Positions 41,664-50,613 of a DNA stretch of 64,000 nt are shown piece by piece. Source of the DNA: Flavobacteriaceae bacterium GSB9 (GTDB lineage: Bacteria; Bacteroidota; Bacteroidia; Flavobacteriales; Flavobacteriaceae); contig CP062007.1 in the NCBI GenBank assembly GCA_022749295.1, positions 2,046,001 to 2,110,000 of the forward strand, read 5' to 3'. Position 1 is the first letter of the stretch, and each line of letters opens with the position of its first letter. The notes beneath the pieces were generated by a model. The model was not told where the DNA came from, did not search any database, and was given only the letters and a program-made list of their open reading frames with translations. Both the position numbers and the translations under genes were made by a program.

Positions 41664-43835
41664 TCAATCCTTTACAGGTTTTTTTAACTTAAAATCTGGG
41701 TGTCCCGATTGCCAATAGAAAAATGCGAAAACGTTAGCAAAATTGTTTAATGCTTGTGTTAACGTAGTTCGGCCACCATGTCCCCCCTTAAAATTGGTTA
41801 AAAACAAAACTGGGGAATCTCCTTTATTGTCATGTTGCATTTTGGCAGCAAACTTGGCCGGTTCCCAGGCGCTAACTCTTGGGTCATTTATTCCTGCCGT
41901 AATTAATGTTGCCGGATAATCTGTATTAGGCACTAAACTGTGATAAGAATCCATGGCCAGAAGCCCTTTAAACTCTTCAATGTCTTTAACTGTTCCAAAC
42001 TCGGGAATATTTATCGGGCCATTAGGTGTTTCTTCCATTCGAACAGTATTCATGGCTCCAACTAGGGGCGCAGCTGCAACGAACAAGTCGGGGCGTTCTG
42101 TAATAGACCGCCCTACTAAAATACCTCCAGCACTACCTCCAAAAATTGATATTTTATTGGGGTTGGAATACCCTTCTTCAATCAAATACTCTGCTGTTAC
42201 TATGGCATCCTTCCATGTATTGGGTTTATTCAATTTTTGTCCCGCTTTATGCCATGCATCACCCAATTCACCTCCACCTCTTACATGAGGCACAACCAAG
42301 ATACCATTATACAAAGTGTAAGCTAAAGTAATTGGGCTAAAAAAAGGAGAGGTTGAATTTCCATATGAACCGTAACTATAAATTACTGCTGGATTATTTC
42401 CATCTAATTTTATATTCTTGTTATAAACTAAAGATACGGGGACCATAACCCCATCATGGGATTTTACTTCAACTTCCTTAGCGATTAAGTTTTCCAACTC
42501 CGGATATTCTACAGGCGATGATAATTGTTGATGGGTAAACGTGTTTGTCTTTGGGTTGTACAAAAATCGTTTGCTTGGTGAAGTCCATCCCGAAATAGAA
42601 ATCCAAACATGACTAAACTCACTTCCTTTGTTAGACACATAAGCTTGTCCGGCAGCAAAAGGTAGATCAAGCTCTTTTGCCTTGGTTTGTCCCTCCTCTA
42701 AAAAATAAACTTTGGCCTCTACACCGTTTTTAACTGTGGTATAATACAAGCCATCTTTGGTAACACTAAGACCTGTGATAATTTCTGAAGCTGATTCTTC
42801 CACTACAGTTTCTGCATTTGAAAACTCTGGTGATTCCAATGGCGCTTTAACTATTTTGTAATTAGGCGCATCTTTATAGGTTAAGTAATAGACATGTGTT
42901 AGACTAGTAGAACTGCCAATAACATCATCATTCCTACTTAAAACCAATTTCCATTCTTTAGATTCATCATTAGAGGCTTTAACAAATAACTTCACATCCT
43001 TATCGACAGAATTGGCATACAAGTAATCAGCATCGGAATACTTTGAATAAAAAACATAAGGGATTTCCAGTTCTTTGATACCTAAACCTTTATAATCGTT
43101 TTTTGAAAAAACAACTTGGTCTTCAGTTTGTTTATCTCCTATTTTATGAACAAATACCGATGTATAAATTTTTCGCTTCATATCAGAAACATTAGGCGAA
43201 TTCAACTTGGTATAATAAAACGATTCTCCATCAGCTCGCCAAGAAACTCCCCTTGTCAATTCTAATACTTCTCCAAACTGCTCCCCTGTACTTTGAAATA
43301 AAAGTAACTCTGGGTTTTCAGAACCATCTGGAGCCACACTAACAGCTATTTTATCGCCTGCTATATTTGGTGAAATAGACTGGACAGTATACGTTTTCCC
43401 TCCTTCAACTTGATATGTTGTTGGATCAAAAAACAAGGTTTCAGTTCCTTTAAAACCATTCCGCTTATACATTTTAGCAATTTCTTCTCCAGGCACACGC
43501 TTTAAATAATAATATGTGTCGTCATCTGTAATTTGAAGATTAGATACCGAAGCGGCACGCCGTTCAACCAATTCCTTCATCTTATTGAACATATCTTCCT
43601 TACCTGAAATACTGTTGAGCACAAAATTGGCATAGTTGGCATTATCGTGCATCCACGAAAGTACCTGGGGGTCGTCTAAATTTTCTATGTACCGGTAGGG
43701 GTCTTCAAGCTTAACACCATGATAATTGTCAACAACCACTTTTTGGGGCAGCAACTCTGGCTTTGTCACATTTTGTGAGGCCATAAAACACGGTATCGCC
43801 AATAGGAAGGCAACAAAAAATCTACTCATAACCAT
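41664..43835 (-). CDS. prolyl oligopeptidase (S9A), exported
   Basis: Serine peptidase cutting after Pro in short peptides. 723 residues from ATG 43835 (a second ATG is two codons later). Signal peptide MSRFFVAFLLAIPCFMASQN; seven-bladed propeller domain (residues ~90-440); catalytic domain with the nucleophile Ser568 in IFGGSAGGI, Asp in NDPRVSAWEP and His in FKGGHGG. YDP-like entry DPYRYIENLDDP is typical. Alone; convergent with the small protein. Confidence 0.92.
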   Translation of the reverse strand: MVMSRFFVAFLLAIPCFMASQNVTKPELLPQKVVVDNYHGVKLEDPYRYIENLDDPQVLSWMHDNANYANFVLNSISGKEDMFNKMKELVERRAASVSNLQITDDDTYYYLKRVPGEEIAKMYKRNGFKGTETLFFDPTTYQVEGGKTYTVQSISPNIAGDKIAVSVAPDGSENPELLLFQSTGEQFGEVLELTRGVSWRADGESFYYTKLNSPNVSDMKRKIYTSVFVHKIGDKQTEDQVVFSKNDYKGLGIKELEIPYVFYSKYSDADYLYANSVDKDVKLFVKASNDESKEWKLVLSRNDDVIGSSTSLTHVYYLTYKDAPNYKIVKAPLESPEFSNAETVVEESASEIITGLSVTKDGLYYTTVKNGVEAKVYFLEEGQTKAKELDLPFAAGQAYVSNKGSEFSHVWISISGWTSPSKRFLYNPKTNTFTHQQLSSPVEYPELENLIAKEVEVKSHDGVMVPVSLVYNKNIKLDGNNPAVIYSYGSYGNSTSPFFSPITLAYTLYNGILVVPHVRGGGELGDAWHKAGQKLNKPNTWKDAIVTAEYLIEEGYSNPNKISIFGGSAGGILVGRSITERPDLFVAAAPLVGAMNTVRMEETPNGPINIPEFGTVKDIEEFKGLLAMDSYHSLVPNTDYPATLITAGINDPRVSAWEPAKFAAKMQHDNKGDSPVLFLTNFKGGHGGRTTLTQALNNFANVFAFFYWQSGHPDFKLKKPVKD

Positions 43836-43971
43836 AATTTTAGATATTGATTAATAGCTTACAATCAAGCAGCAATTTCAAGCGTAAAAAAAGATGTCCT
43901 AAATTACACAAAAACTATGAGTACATATTATAAGGTTTCGTTAATTATTTAAAAACCAAACCATAACAGTT

Positions 43972-45588
43972 TTAGAACGCGTAGCGCTGTGGCCCTCCTC
44001 GTCTAATTTCTTCACTACAATGGGCTTCAAATTTCTTAAAGTTATTTCTAAAAGCATTGGTTAGTTTAAAGGCTGTGGTATAATAGGCCTCATCGTCATT
44101 CCATGTGGCTCTGGGACTTAAAACACTTGTTGGCACACCAGGGCAGCTTCTGGGCTGGGCGACACCAAACACGGAGTGTATGTGGTAATCGTCGTAATTA
44201 TACAAGCCCAAATCACCGTTTAAAACCGCATTAATCATGGCTCGGGTATATTTTAATTTCATTCTTGTACCAACACCGTAAGGGCCGCCTGTCCACCCCG
44301 TGTTTACCAACCAAACATTAACGCCCGCTTCAATCATTTTTTTGCTCAACATTTCGGCATATTTAGAAGGGTGAAGTGGCATAAACGGTGCTCCAAAGCA
44401 AGCCGAAAACGATGGCATAGGCTCCACAACACCCGCCTCGGTTCCTGCCACCTTTGCGGTATAGCCCGAAATAAAATGATAAGCCGCTTGGCTGGGCGTT
44501 AGTTTAGAAATTGGTGGTATTACTCCAAAGGCATCAGCTGTTAAAAAAAAGATGTTTTTAGGATTTTTTCCTATCGAAGGAATTTTAATATTTTCAATAT
44601 GGTGAATGGGATAACTCACCCTTGTATTTTGCGTTATGGAAGTATCGGCAAAATCAACATTGCCCTTTTTGCCTAAAATGACATTTTCGAGTATGGCACC
44701 TTTTTTTATAGCATTATAAATTTCAGGTTCGTTCTCTTTTGAAAGATTAATAACTTTGGCATAACAGCCACCTTCAAAATTAAAAACTGTGTTTTCTGAG
44801 GTCCAACCATGTTCATCATCACCTATTAAACTTCTATTAGCATCGGTTGACAAGGTTGTTTTTCCTGTTCCGGAAAGCCCAAAGAAAATCGCTGTATCGC
44901 CCTGTTTACCAACATTGGAACTACAGTGCATGGGTAAGGTGTTCTTTTCAACCGGCAAAATAAAATTTAATGCCGAAAAAATACCTTTTTTAATTTCGCC
45001 AGTGTAGCCCGTACCACCAATAAGCGCTACCTTTTTGGTAAAATTCAAGATGGCAAAATTGTGCTGTCGCGTGCCATCTTCGTCAGCGTTTGCCCTAAAG
45101 CCCGGTGCATTTATTACAACCCATTCGGGCTCAAAACGTTTAATATCTTCTTCATTGGGGCGCAAAAACATGTTATAGACAAACTGATTGCTCCAAGGGT
45201 ACTCATTAACTACCCTAATGTTCATTTTATAATTTTCGTCGGCACAGGCATAACAATCCCTAACAAAAACTTCTTTATTAGACAAATACTTAGCTACCTT
45301 GTCGTACAAGGCATCAAAAGCATCAGAATCGAACGGAATATTAATATTCCCCCACCAGATTTTATCTTTAGTAATCTCATCTTTAACGATAAAGCGGTCT
45401 TGTGGCGAACGGCCAGTAAACTCGCCCGTATTAACAGCCAAAGCTCCTGAAGCAGCTTCAACACCTTGCCCATTTTCAATAGTGATTTTGTGTAAATCGT
45501 CCGGAGACAGTTGATATCTTATTTTGGCATTTTTAATACCGTAATTATCTAATGAAATTGTTTTTGAAGTTGGATTACTTTTTGCCAT
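43972..45588 (-). CDS. pckA: ATP-dependent phosphoenolpyruvate carboxykinase
   Basis: Oxaloacetate + ATP to PEP + CO2 + ADP, the entry to gluconeogenesis. 538 residues, usual length. P-loop GLSGTGKTTLS at residues 237-247 with K243, preceded by HCSSNVGKQGDTAIFFG; metal site HGWTS region IGDDEHGWT; oxaloacetate/PEP Arg in TGRSPQDRF near residue 54; adenine site TRVSYPI. A second, unrelated-looking PEPCK candidate is at 5909-9376. Confidence 0.97.
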   Translation of the reverse strand: MAKSNPTSKTISLDNYGIKNAKIRYQLSPDDLHKITIENGQGVEAASGALAVNTGEFTGRSPQDRFIVKDEITKDKIWWGNINIPFDSDAFDALYDKVAKYLSNKEVFVRDCYACADENYKMNIRVVNEYPWSNQFVYNMFLRPNEEDIKRFEPEWVVINAPGFRANADEDGTRQHNFAILNFTKKVALIGGTGYTGEIKKGIFSALNFILPVEKNTLPMHCSSNVGKQGDTAIFFGLSGTGKTTLSTDANRSLIGDDEHGWTSENTVFNFEGGCYAKVINLSKENEPEIYNAIKKGAILENVILGKKGNVDFADTSITQNTRVSYPIHHIENIKIPSIGKNPKNIFFLTADAFGVIPPISKLTPSQAAYHFISGYTAKVAGTEAGVVEPMPSFSACFGAPFMPLHPSKYAEMLSKKMIEAGVNVWLVNTGWTGGPYGVGTRMKLKYTRAMINAVLNGDLGLYNYDDYHIHSVFGVAQPRSCPGVPTSVLSPRATWNDDEAYYTTAFKLTNAFRNNFKKFEAHCSEEIRRGGPQRYAF

Positions 45589-45634
45589 AAGCTTTAATTT
45601 AAGAAGGTTATTTTAATAGCGACACGTGCTCAAC

Positions 45635-46027
45635 TTAGCACTCAGTTTTCATTTTAAAAAAATTTACAATGAGCAAGCACCAAGACATAATGATTAATAG
45701 ACCGCCAATTGGTGTAACCCAAGCAATGGTTTTAAAATCGAAGCCCGTTAAGCTATTTGTTGCCAACCCGTAAATAGAACCAGAAAATAATACAATGCCA
45801 GCTAAAGTTAAATAAAACAAAGTGTTCTTTAACTTTTTCTCTATAAACGCCACACTTCCAACAAATAGTAAAAAAAAGGCATGATATATCTGATACCTTA
45901 CGCCTGTTTCAAAGGATTGTTGCGCCTCAACCGAAACCAAATCCTTTAAAGCGTGGGCGCCAAATGCTCCAAAAACCACACCTGTGGCTCCTACAACCGC
46001 ACCTGTTAATAAAATTTTTTTATCCAT
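45635..46027 (-). CDS. DUF423 membrane protein
   Basis: 130 residues, four hydrophobic helices. Family signature GATGVVFGAFGAHALKD near the N terminus and YHAFFLLFVG, SGSIYGLA (YgdD/DUF423). Inner membrane; function unknown. Same strand as pckA, 46 bp upstream, but no sign that they form a unit. Confidence 0.85.
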   Translation of the reverse strand: MDKKILLTGAVVGATGVVFGAFGAHALKDLVSVEAQQSFETGVRYQIYHAFFLLFVGSVAFIEKKLKNTLFYLTLAGIVLFSGSIYGLATNSLTGFDFKTIAWVTPIGGLLIIMSWCLLIVNFFKMKTEC

Positions 46028-46132
46028 TATAAATATATTATTCTCAATAAATACTTTTTTTGTTTGCTAATTTCGTAAAATTAATCCTTATTTTAGCGTT
46101 AAACTAAAATAAAAATAATTTAAGATTTTAAA

Positions 46133-47497
46133 ATGCGACACATTTTGGTTATTGGTTCTGGAAAATCTACCTCGTATCTATTAAAGTATTTATTGGATAA
46201 ATCGAGCGAGGAGCAGCTCTTTATTACTATAGCTGATTTGCACACCGATATGGCAAAAAATATAATTGGAAACCATAAAAATGCTAAAACTGTTACATTA
46301 GACATCTTTAATAAACCCGACAGAAAAAATGCCATTCAGGGCGCTGACATTGTAATATCTATGTTGCCAGCCCGCTTTCATATTTTGATTGCAAGAGATT
46401 GCATTCTTTTTAACAAAAACATGGTAACAGCCTCTTATGTAAGTCCTGAAATGCATGATTTAAACAAAGAAGCCGTAAAAAAAGGCCTCATACTAATGAA
46501 CGAAATTGGCGTAGACCCCGGTATTGATCACATGAGTGCCATGCAGGTTTTAGACCGCATTCGAGATAAAGGCGGAAAAATTATTCTTTTTGAATCCTTT
46601 ACGGGCGGCTTGGTAGCACCCGAAAGCGACAATAACCTTTGGAACTATAAATTTACCTGGAACCCCAGAAACGTGGTTGTGGCTGGGCAAGGTGGCGTGG
46701 CTAAGTTTTTACAAGAAGGGGCATACAAATACATTCCGTATAACCGGTTGTTTAGGCGCACCGAATTTTTAGAGGTTGAAGGCTATGGTCGCTTTGAGGC
46801 TTATGCCAATCGCGATTCGTTGAAATATCAAGACGCTTATGGGCTGGAAAATGTAAAAACCCTTTACCGCGGCACCATGAGACGTGTAGGCTTTAGCCGT
46901 GCTTGGAATATTTTTGTTGCCTTAGGAATGACTGATGACAGCTATATTATTGAAGACAGCGAAAACATGAGCTATCGTGATTTTGTTAATGCCTTTTTGC
47001 CTTATAGCCCTTCCGATTCTGTTGAACTTAAATTAAGGCACCAATTAAAAATTGAACAAGATGATATGGTTTGGGACAAACTTGTTGAACTCGATATTTT
47101 CAGCCACACAAAACGTGTTGGACTAAAAAACGCTACACCAGCACAAGTACTTCAAAAGATACTCGAAGACAAATGGACGCTCTCAGCAAATGACAAAGAT
47201 ATGATTGTCATGTACCATAAATTTGGTTTCCAATTGGATGGCAAAAAACATCAAATAGACGCCAATATGGTGGTTTTGGGTGAAAACCAAACCTATACTG
47301 CTATGGCTAAAACTGTCGGTTTACCCGTTGCCATAGCGGCATTAGCGATATTAAACGGAAAAATTAAGACGCCTGGCGTTCAAATCCCAATCATAAAAGA
47401 AGTTTACCAGCCTATTTTGGCAGAACTGGAAAACTACGGGATTGCTTTTAATGAAAAAGAAGTCCCTTATTTTGGGTACAATCCGTTGCACCAGTAG
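46133..47497 (+). CDS. saccharopine dehydrogenase family protein
   Basis: A 454-residue NAD(P)-binding protein. N-terminal Rossmann fold VIGSGKSTSYLLKYLLD; ADIVISMLPARFHILIARDC; C-terminal saccharopine-type domain with MNEIGVDPGIDHMSAMQVLD and SFTGGLVAPESDNN. The family includes saccharopine dehydrogenases of lysine degradation and carboxynorspermidine synthases. Lysine degradation is plausible with gcdH in the window. A repeat element and an Lrp-type regulator follow on the same strand. Confidence 0.82.
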   Translation: MRHILVIGSGKSTSYLLKYLLDKSSEEQLFITIADLHTDMAKNIIGNHKNAKTVTLDIFNKPDRKNAIQGADIVISMLPARFHILIARDCILFNKNMVTASYVSPEMHDLNKEAVKKGLILMNEIGVDPGIDHMSAMQVLDRIRDKGGKIILFESFTGGLVAPESDNNLWNYKFTWNPRNVVVAGQGGVAKFLQEGAYKYIPYNRLFRRTEFLEVEGYGRFEAYANRDSLKYQDAYGLENVKTLYRGTMRRVGFSRAWNIFVALGMTDDSYIIEDSENMSYRDFVNAFLPYSPSDSVELKLRHQLKIEQDDMVWDKLVELDIFSHTKRVGLKNATPAQVLQKILEDKWTLSANDKDMIVMYHKFGFQLDGKKHQIDANMVVLGENQTYTAMAKTVGLPVAIAALAILNGKIKTPGVQIPIIKEVYQPILAELENYGIAFNEKEVPYFGYNPLHQ

Positions 47498-47504
47498 GTT
47501 TTAT

Positions 47505-47610
47505 GGCGTTACCACAAGAGTCGGGCTAGCAACCTGTCTTGAACTAAGTCGAAAGACTTCAAGTCCGCGCTCACAATTCGCTATGGGCTTTTTACTGTTA
47601 CCCCTAACGC
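47505..47610 (+). repeat. dispersed structured repeat, copy 2
   Basis: A 106-bp element beginning GGCGTTACCACAAG and AGTCGGGCT, ending CCCCTAACGC. The ends match copy 1 (28519-28594, opposite strand) while the middle differs. The middle holds CTTGAA...AGTC-GAAA-GACTTCAAG, a hairpin with a GAAA loop and a 3-nt bulge. It begins 8 bp after the saccharopine-dehydrogenase stop; the 175-bp gap to lrp is otherwise empty. Confidence 0.7.
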
Positions 47611-47672
47611 AAATTATAACTTCAATTTAAAATCAAATCCATACTTTTATGCTTTAGATTGAAACACACAAT

Positions 47673-48143
47673 ATGGCCAAAAAACAAAAAACCTTAACCA
47701 TCGATGGTATCGACAAAAAAATACTCCGCGCCTTGATGCAAGACGCCCGAACCCCTATTTTGGAAATTGCCCGAAATGTGGGCATATCGGGAGCGGCCAT
47801 TCACCAACGCTTACGAAAATTGGAAAAGGCGAAACTTATTTCGGGGTCTAAATTTATTATCAATCCTAAAGTTTTGGGGTATTCCACGATGGCGTTTATT
47901 GGCATTTATCTCGACAAAACGGCCATTACCACCGATGTAGTCCGTGCCTTAAAACGTATTCCCGAAGTTTTAGAATGCCACTACACTACAGGCAATTACA
48001 GTCTTTTTATAAAACTTATCAGTTTAAACAATGCCCACTTGATGCATTTGCTCCATAAAAACATACTGACCATTGCTGGTGTACAACGCACCGAATCGCT
48101 TATTTCGCTGGACCAACAAATTGATAGGCAAATTCATATTTAA
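47673..48143 (+). CDS. Lrp/AsnC-family transcriptional regulator
   Basis: 156 residues. N-terminal winged HTH (residues ~8-60, GIDKKILRALMQDARTPILE and ISGAAIHQRLRKLE), C-terminal RAM/AsnC ligand domain (~75-150, AFIGIYLDKTAITTDVVRAL, ECHYTTGNYSLFIKL). Binds small ligands, often amino acids, to control metabolism. Position after the saccharopine-dehydrogenase gene hints at amino-acid control. It has its own terminator. Confidence 0.9.
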   Translation: MAKKQKTLTIDGIDKKILRALMQDARTPILEIARNVGISGAAIHQRLRKLEKAKLISGSKFIINPKVLGYSTMAFIGIYLDKTAITTDVVRALKRIPEVLECHYTTGNYSLFIKLISLNNAHLMHLLHKNILTIAGVQRTESLISLDQQIDRQIHI

Positions 48144-48150
48144 AATAGAA

Positions 48151-48180
48151 AACCCGAATATTGCTACTCGGGTTACTTTT
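48151..48180 (+). terminator. terminator after the Lrp-type gene
   Basis: AACCCGA (48151-48157) pairs with TCGGGTT (48168-48174), followed by ACTTTT. Confidence 0.75.
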
Positions 48181-48189
48181 ATCTATGAG

Positions 48190-48225
48190 ATGCTGAATCA
48201 ATCCCGATAACTATCGGGACAGCAT
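48190..48225. repeat. composite palindrome between lrp and glyQS
   Basis: ATGCTG (48190-48195) and CAGCAT (48220-48225) enclose CCCGATA-AC-TATCGGG (48203-48218). This looks like a common flavobacterial intergenic palindrome and lies directly before the glyQS stop on the minus strand. It may also help end transcription. Confidence 0.6.
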
Positions 48226-48232
48226 GGCAATT

Positions 48233-49777
48233 TTATTTCATTTTCATCAACCAATTGCGTACATCCACCTCTTTTTTGATGATGTCGCGTAAATCGTCAA
48301 TTTTTACACGTTGTTGCTCCATAGAGTCCCTATGACGGATGGTAACTGTATTATCGTCCAAAGTATCATGGTCAACAGTAATACAAAATGGCGTTCCGTT
48401 GGCATCTTGCCTTCTGTAGCGCCTTCCAACGGCATCTTTTTCATCATAAATTATATTGAAATCCCATTTTAGGTCTTCCACAATTTGTCGGGCAATTTCA
48501 GGTAAACCATCTTTTTTAACCAATGGTAAAACAGCTGCTTTAACAGGAGCCAATACACTTGGTAATTTTAATACGGTTCTGGTTGTGCCGTTATCTAATT
48601 CTTCTTCCTGTAACGAATTTGAAAATATGGCCAAGAACATACGGTCTAAACCAATAGAGGTTTCCAACACGTATGGCACGTAGCTTTTATTTTCTTCGGG
48701 ATCGAAATACTGTAATTTTTTACCCGAATACTTCTCATGCTGACTCAAATCGAAATCGGTACGGGAATGAATACCTTCCAATTCTTTAAATCCGAATGGG
48801 AATTTAAACTCGATATCGGCAGCGGCATCGGCATAGTGCGCTAACTTCTCATGGTCGTGGAAACGGTAGTTATCTTCTCCCATACCTAAACTTAAGTGCC
48901 ACTTTAAGCGGGTCTCTTTCCAATGTTCGTACCATTCCTGTTGCGTACCTGGTTTAATAAAGAATTGCATTTCCATTTGTTCAAACTCACGCATTCTAAA
49001 GATAAACTGTCTGGCAACAATCTCGTTTCTAAAGGCTTTTCCAGTTTGTGCTATTCCGAACGGAATTTTCAATCGGCTTGTTTTTTGAACATTTAAAAAG
49101 TTAACAAAAATACCTTGAGCCGTTTCCGGACGTAAATACAAATCCATCGCACTATCTGCCGAAGCACCAAGTTTCGTTCCGAACATCAAGTTAAACTGCT
49201 TTACATCTGTCCAATTTTTGCTTCCCGTTAACGGGTCGGCAATTTCCAATTCTTCAATTAAGGCTTTTACATCGGCCAAATCTTCATTTTCCAACGATTT
49301 TGCCATCCGCGAAAGCGTCGTATCTATTTTTTCTTGATAACGCAATACACGGGGGTTTGTAGTAACAAATTCTTCTTTGTTAAAGGTGTCACCAAAACGT
49401 TTTTCGGCCTTGGTTACTTCCTTATCGATTTTGGCTTCAATTTTGGCGCAATAATCTTCAATAAGTACATCGGCACGATAACGCTTTTTTGAATCTTTAT
49501 TATCGATTAACGGGTCGTTAAACGCATCAACGTGGCCAGAGGCTTTCCATGTGGTAGGATGCATGAAAATAGCGGCATCGATACCCACTATATTTTCATT
49601 CATCTGCACCATGGCACGCCACCAGTAATCGCGGATGTTTTTCTTTAATTCTGCACCGTTTTGTGCGTAGTCGTAAACTGCACTCAATCCATCGTAGATT
49701 TCACTACTCTGGAACACGTAACCATACTCCTTTGCGTGAGAGATTACCTTTTTAAATTGATCGTCTTGATTTGCCAT
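48233..49777 (-). CDS. glyQS: glycyl-tRNA synthetase (single-chain type)
   Basis: Class II synthetase of the eukaryote/archaeal-like alpha2 type, 514 residues. Motif 2/3 segments visible: YLRPETAQGIFVNFLN, FGIAQTGKAFRNEI and GLDRMFLAIF. C-terminal anticodon-binding domain LAPVKAAVLPLVKKDGLPEIA. The opening DQFKKVISHAKEYGYVFQSSEIYDG is typical of the Bacteroidota enzyme. Its -7 box ends 4 nt before the ATG. Confidence 0.96.
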   Translation of the reverse strand: MANQDDQFKKVISHAKEYGYVFQSSEIYDGLSAVYDYAQNGAELKKNIRDYWWRAMVQMNENIVGIDAAIFMHPTTWKASGHVDAFNDPLIDNKDSKKRYRADVLIEDYCAKIEAKIDKEVTKAEKRFGDTFNKEEFVTTNPRVLRYQEKIDTTLSRMAKSLENEDLADVKALIEELEIADPLTGSKNWTDVKQFNLMFGTKLGASADSAMDLYLRPETAQGIFVNFLNVQKTSRLKIPFGIAQTGKAFRNEIVARQFIFRMREFEQMEMQFFIKPGTQQEWYEHWKETRLKWHLSLGMGEDNYRFHDHEKLAHYADAAADIEFKFPFGFKELEGIHSRTDFDLSQHEKYSGKKLQYFDPEENKSYVPYVLETSIGLDRMFLAIFSNSLQEEELDNGTTRTVLKLPSVLAPVKAAVLPLVKKDGLPEIARQIVEDLKWDFNIIYDEKDAVGRRYRRQDANGTPFCITVDHDTLDDNTVTIRHRDSMEQQRVKIDDLRDIIKKEVDVRNWLMKMK

Positions 49778-49781
49778 GCTG

Positions 49782-49789
49782 CAAAAATA
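49782..49789 (-). promoter_or_regulatory. -7 box abutting the glyQS start
   Basis: Minus strand TATTTTTG (49789 to 49782) followed by C fits TAnnTTTG exactly and ends 4 nt before the ATG at 49777. The expected start site falls at or next to the start codon. Confidence 0.5.
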
Positions 49790-49878
49790 AAAAACCGCAT
49801 TAAACTAATGGCTTTTTATTAAAAAATAAGTAGGTGTTAATTTTTTATTTAAGTTTACTGTTCAGCAACTTAAAACTA

Positions 49879-50556
49879 ATGCTAAAATCTATCGTCAATC
49901 TATTTTTCCCTAAAGTATGTGTAGCATGCCAACATTTATTGGACGATAACGAAAACACCATTTGTATGGATTGCCGGCACGATTTACCGGTAACCCATTT
50001 TCATTTTGACGATAGCAAAGTGGTAAAAAAAGTACTGTACGGCAGAGCGAAAATTGAAAATGGCACGGCTTTGTTCAGGTTTGAAAAGAAAGGCAAAGTA
50101 CAGCAGCTTATTCACAATTTAAAATACCGCGGACACGAAAACATTGGCCTTTTTCTTGGAAATTGGCTAGGCGGCGAGCTAAAAACGATTGAAGCCTACC
50201 AACAGGTTGATGTTGTTATCCCCGTGCCCATGCACCCCAAAAAGCTTAAAAAAAGAGGCTACAACCAAGTAACTAAATTTGGGCAACAAATTGCTAAAGC
50301 CCTAAACGTTGCATATAAAGACGACGTTTTGGTAAAAATCACCAACACCAAATCGCAAACCATAAAAAGCCGTTTTTCCCGTTGGAGCAGCAGCAACGAA
50401 CTGTTTGCTCTAAACAATCCAGAAAGCATAAAAAACAAACATATCTTATTGGTAGATGACCTTATTACTACGGGCGCCACCATGGAAGCTTGTATTTCCG
50501 TTTTAAACCAATCCGAAAATATTAAAATTAGTATCGCTACCATGGCAATAGCCTAA
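49879..50556 (+). CDS. ComF-family phosphoribosyltransferase-like protein
   Basis: About 225 residues from ATG 49879 (the open frame runs back to 49834). N-terminal zinc-finger type Cys pairs VCVACQHLL and TICMDCRHDL; C-terminal phosphoribosyltransferase domain with the PRPP loop HILLVDDLITTGATM. ComF proteins take part in DNA uptake (competence) in some bacteria; the enzyme activity is unproved. Divergent from glyQS. Confidence 0.9.
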   Translation: MLKSIVNLFFPKVCVACQHLLDDNENTICMDCRHDLPVTHFHFDDSKVVKKVLYGRAKIENGTALFRFEKKGKVQQLIHNLKYRGHENIGLFLGNWLGGELKTIEAYQQVDVVIPVPMHPKKLKKRGYNQVTKFGQQIAKALNVAYKDDVLVKITNTKSQTIKSRFSRWSSSNELFALNNPESIKNKHILLVDDLITTGATMEACISVLNQSENIKISIATMAIA

Positions 50557-50560
50557 TCAC

Positions 50561-50594
50561 TTGCTCGTTATATCTTTAATTTTACGTAGGTTTG
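50561..50594 (+). promoter_or_regulatory. promoter of the Ig-like lipoprotein gene
   Basis: TTG (50561-50563) and TAGGTTTG (50587-50594), 23 bp apart, fit the Bacteroidota pattern with spacing a little long. The ATG at 50614 is 19 bp further on. Confidence 0.5.
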
Positions 50595-50613
50595 TAAAAA
50601 TTTAAAATTGTTG

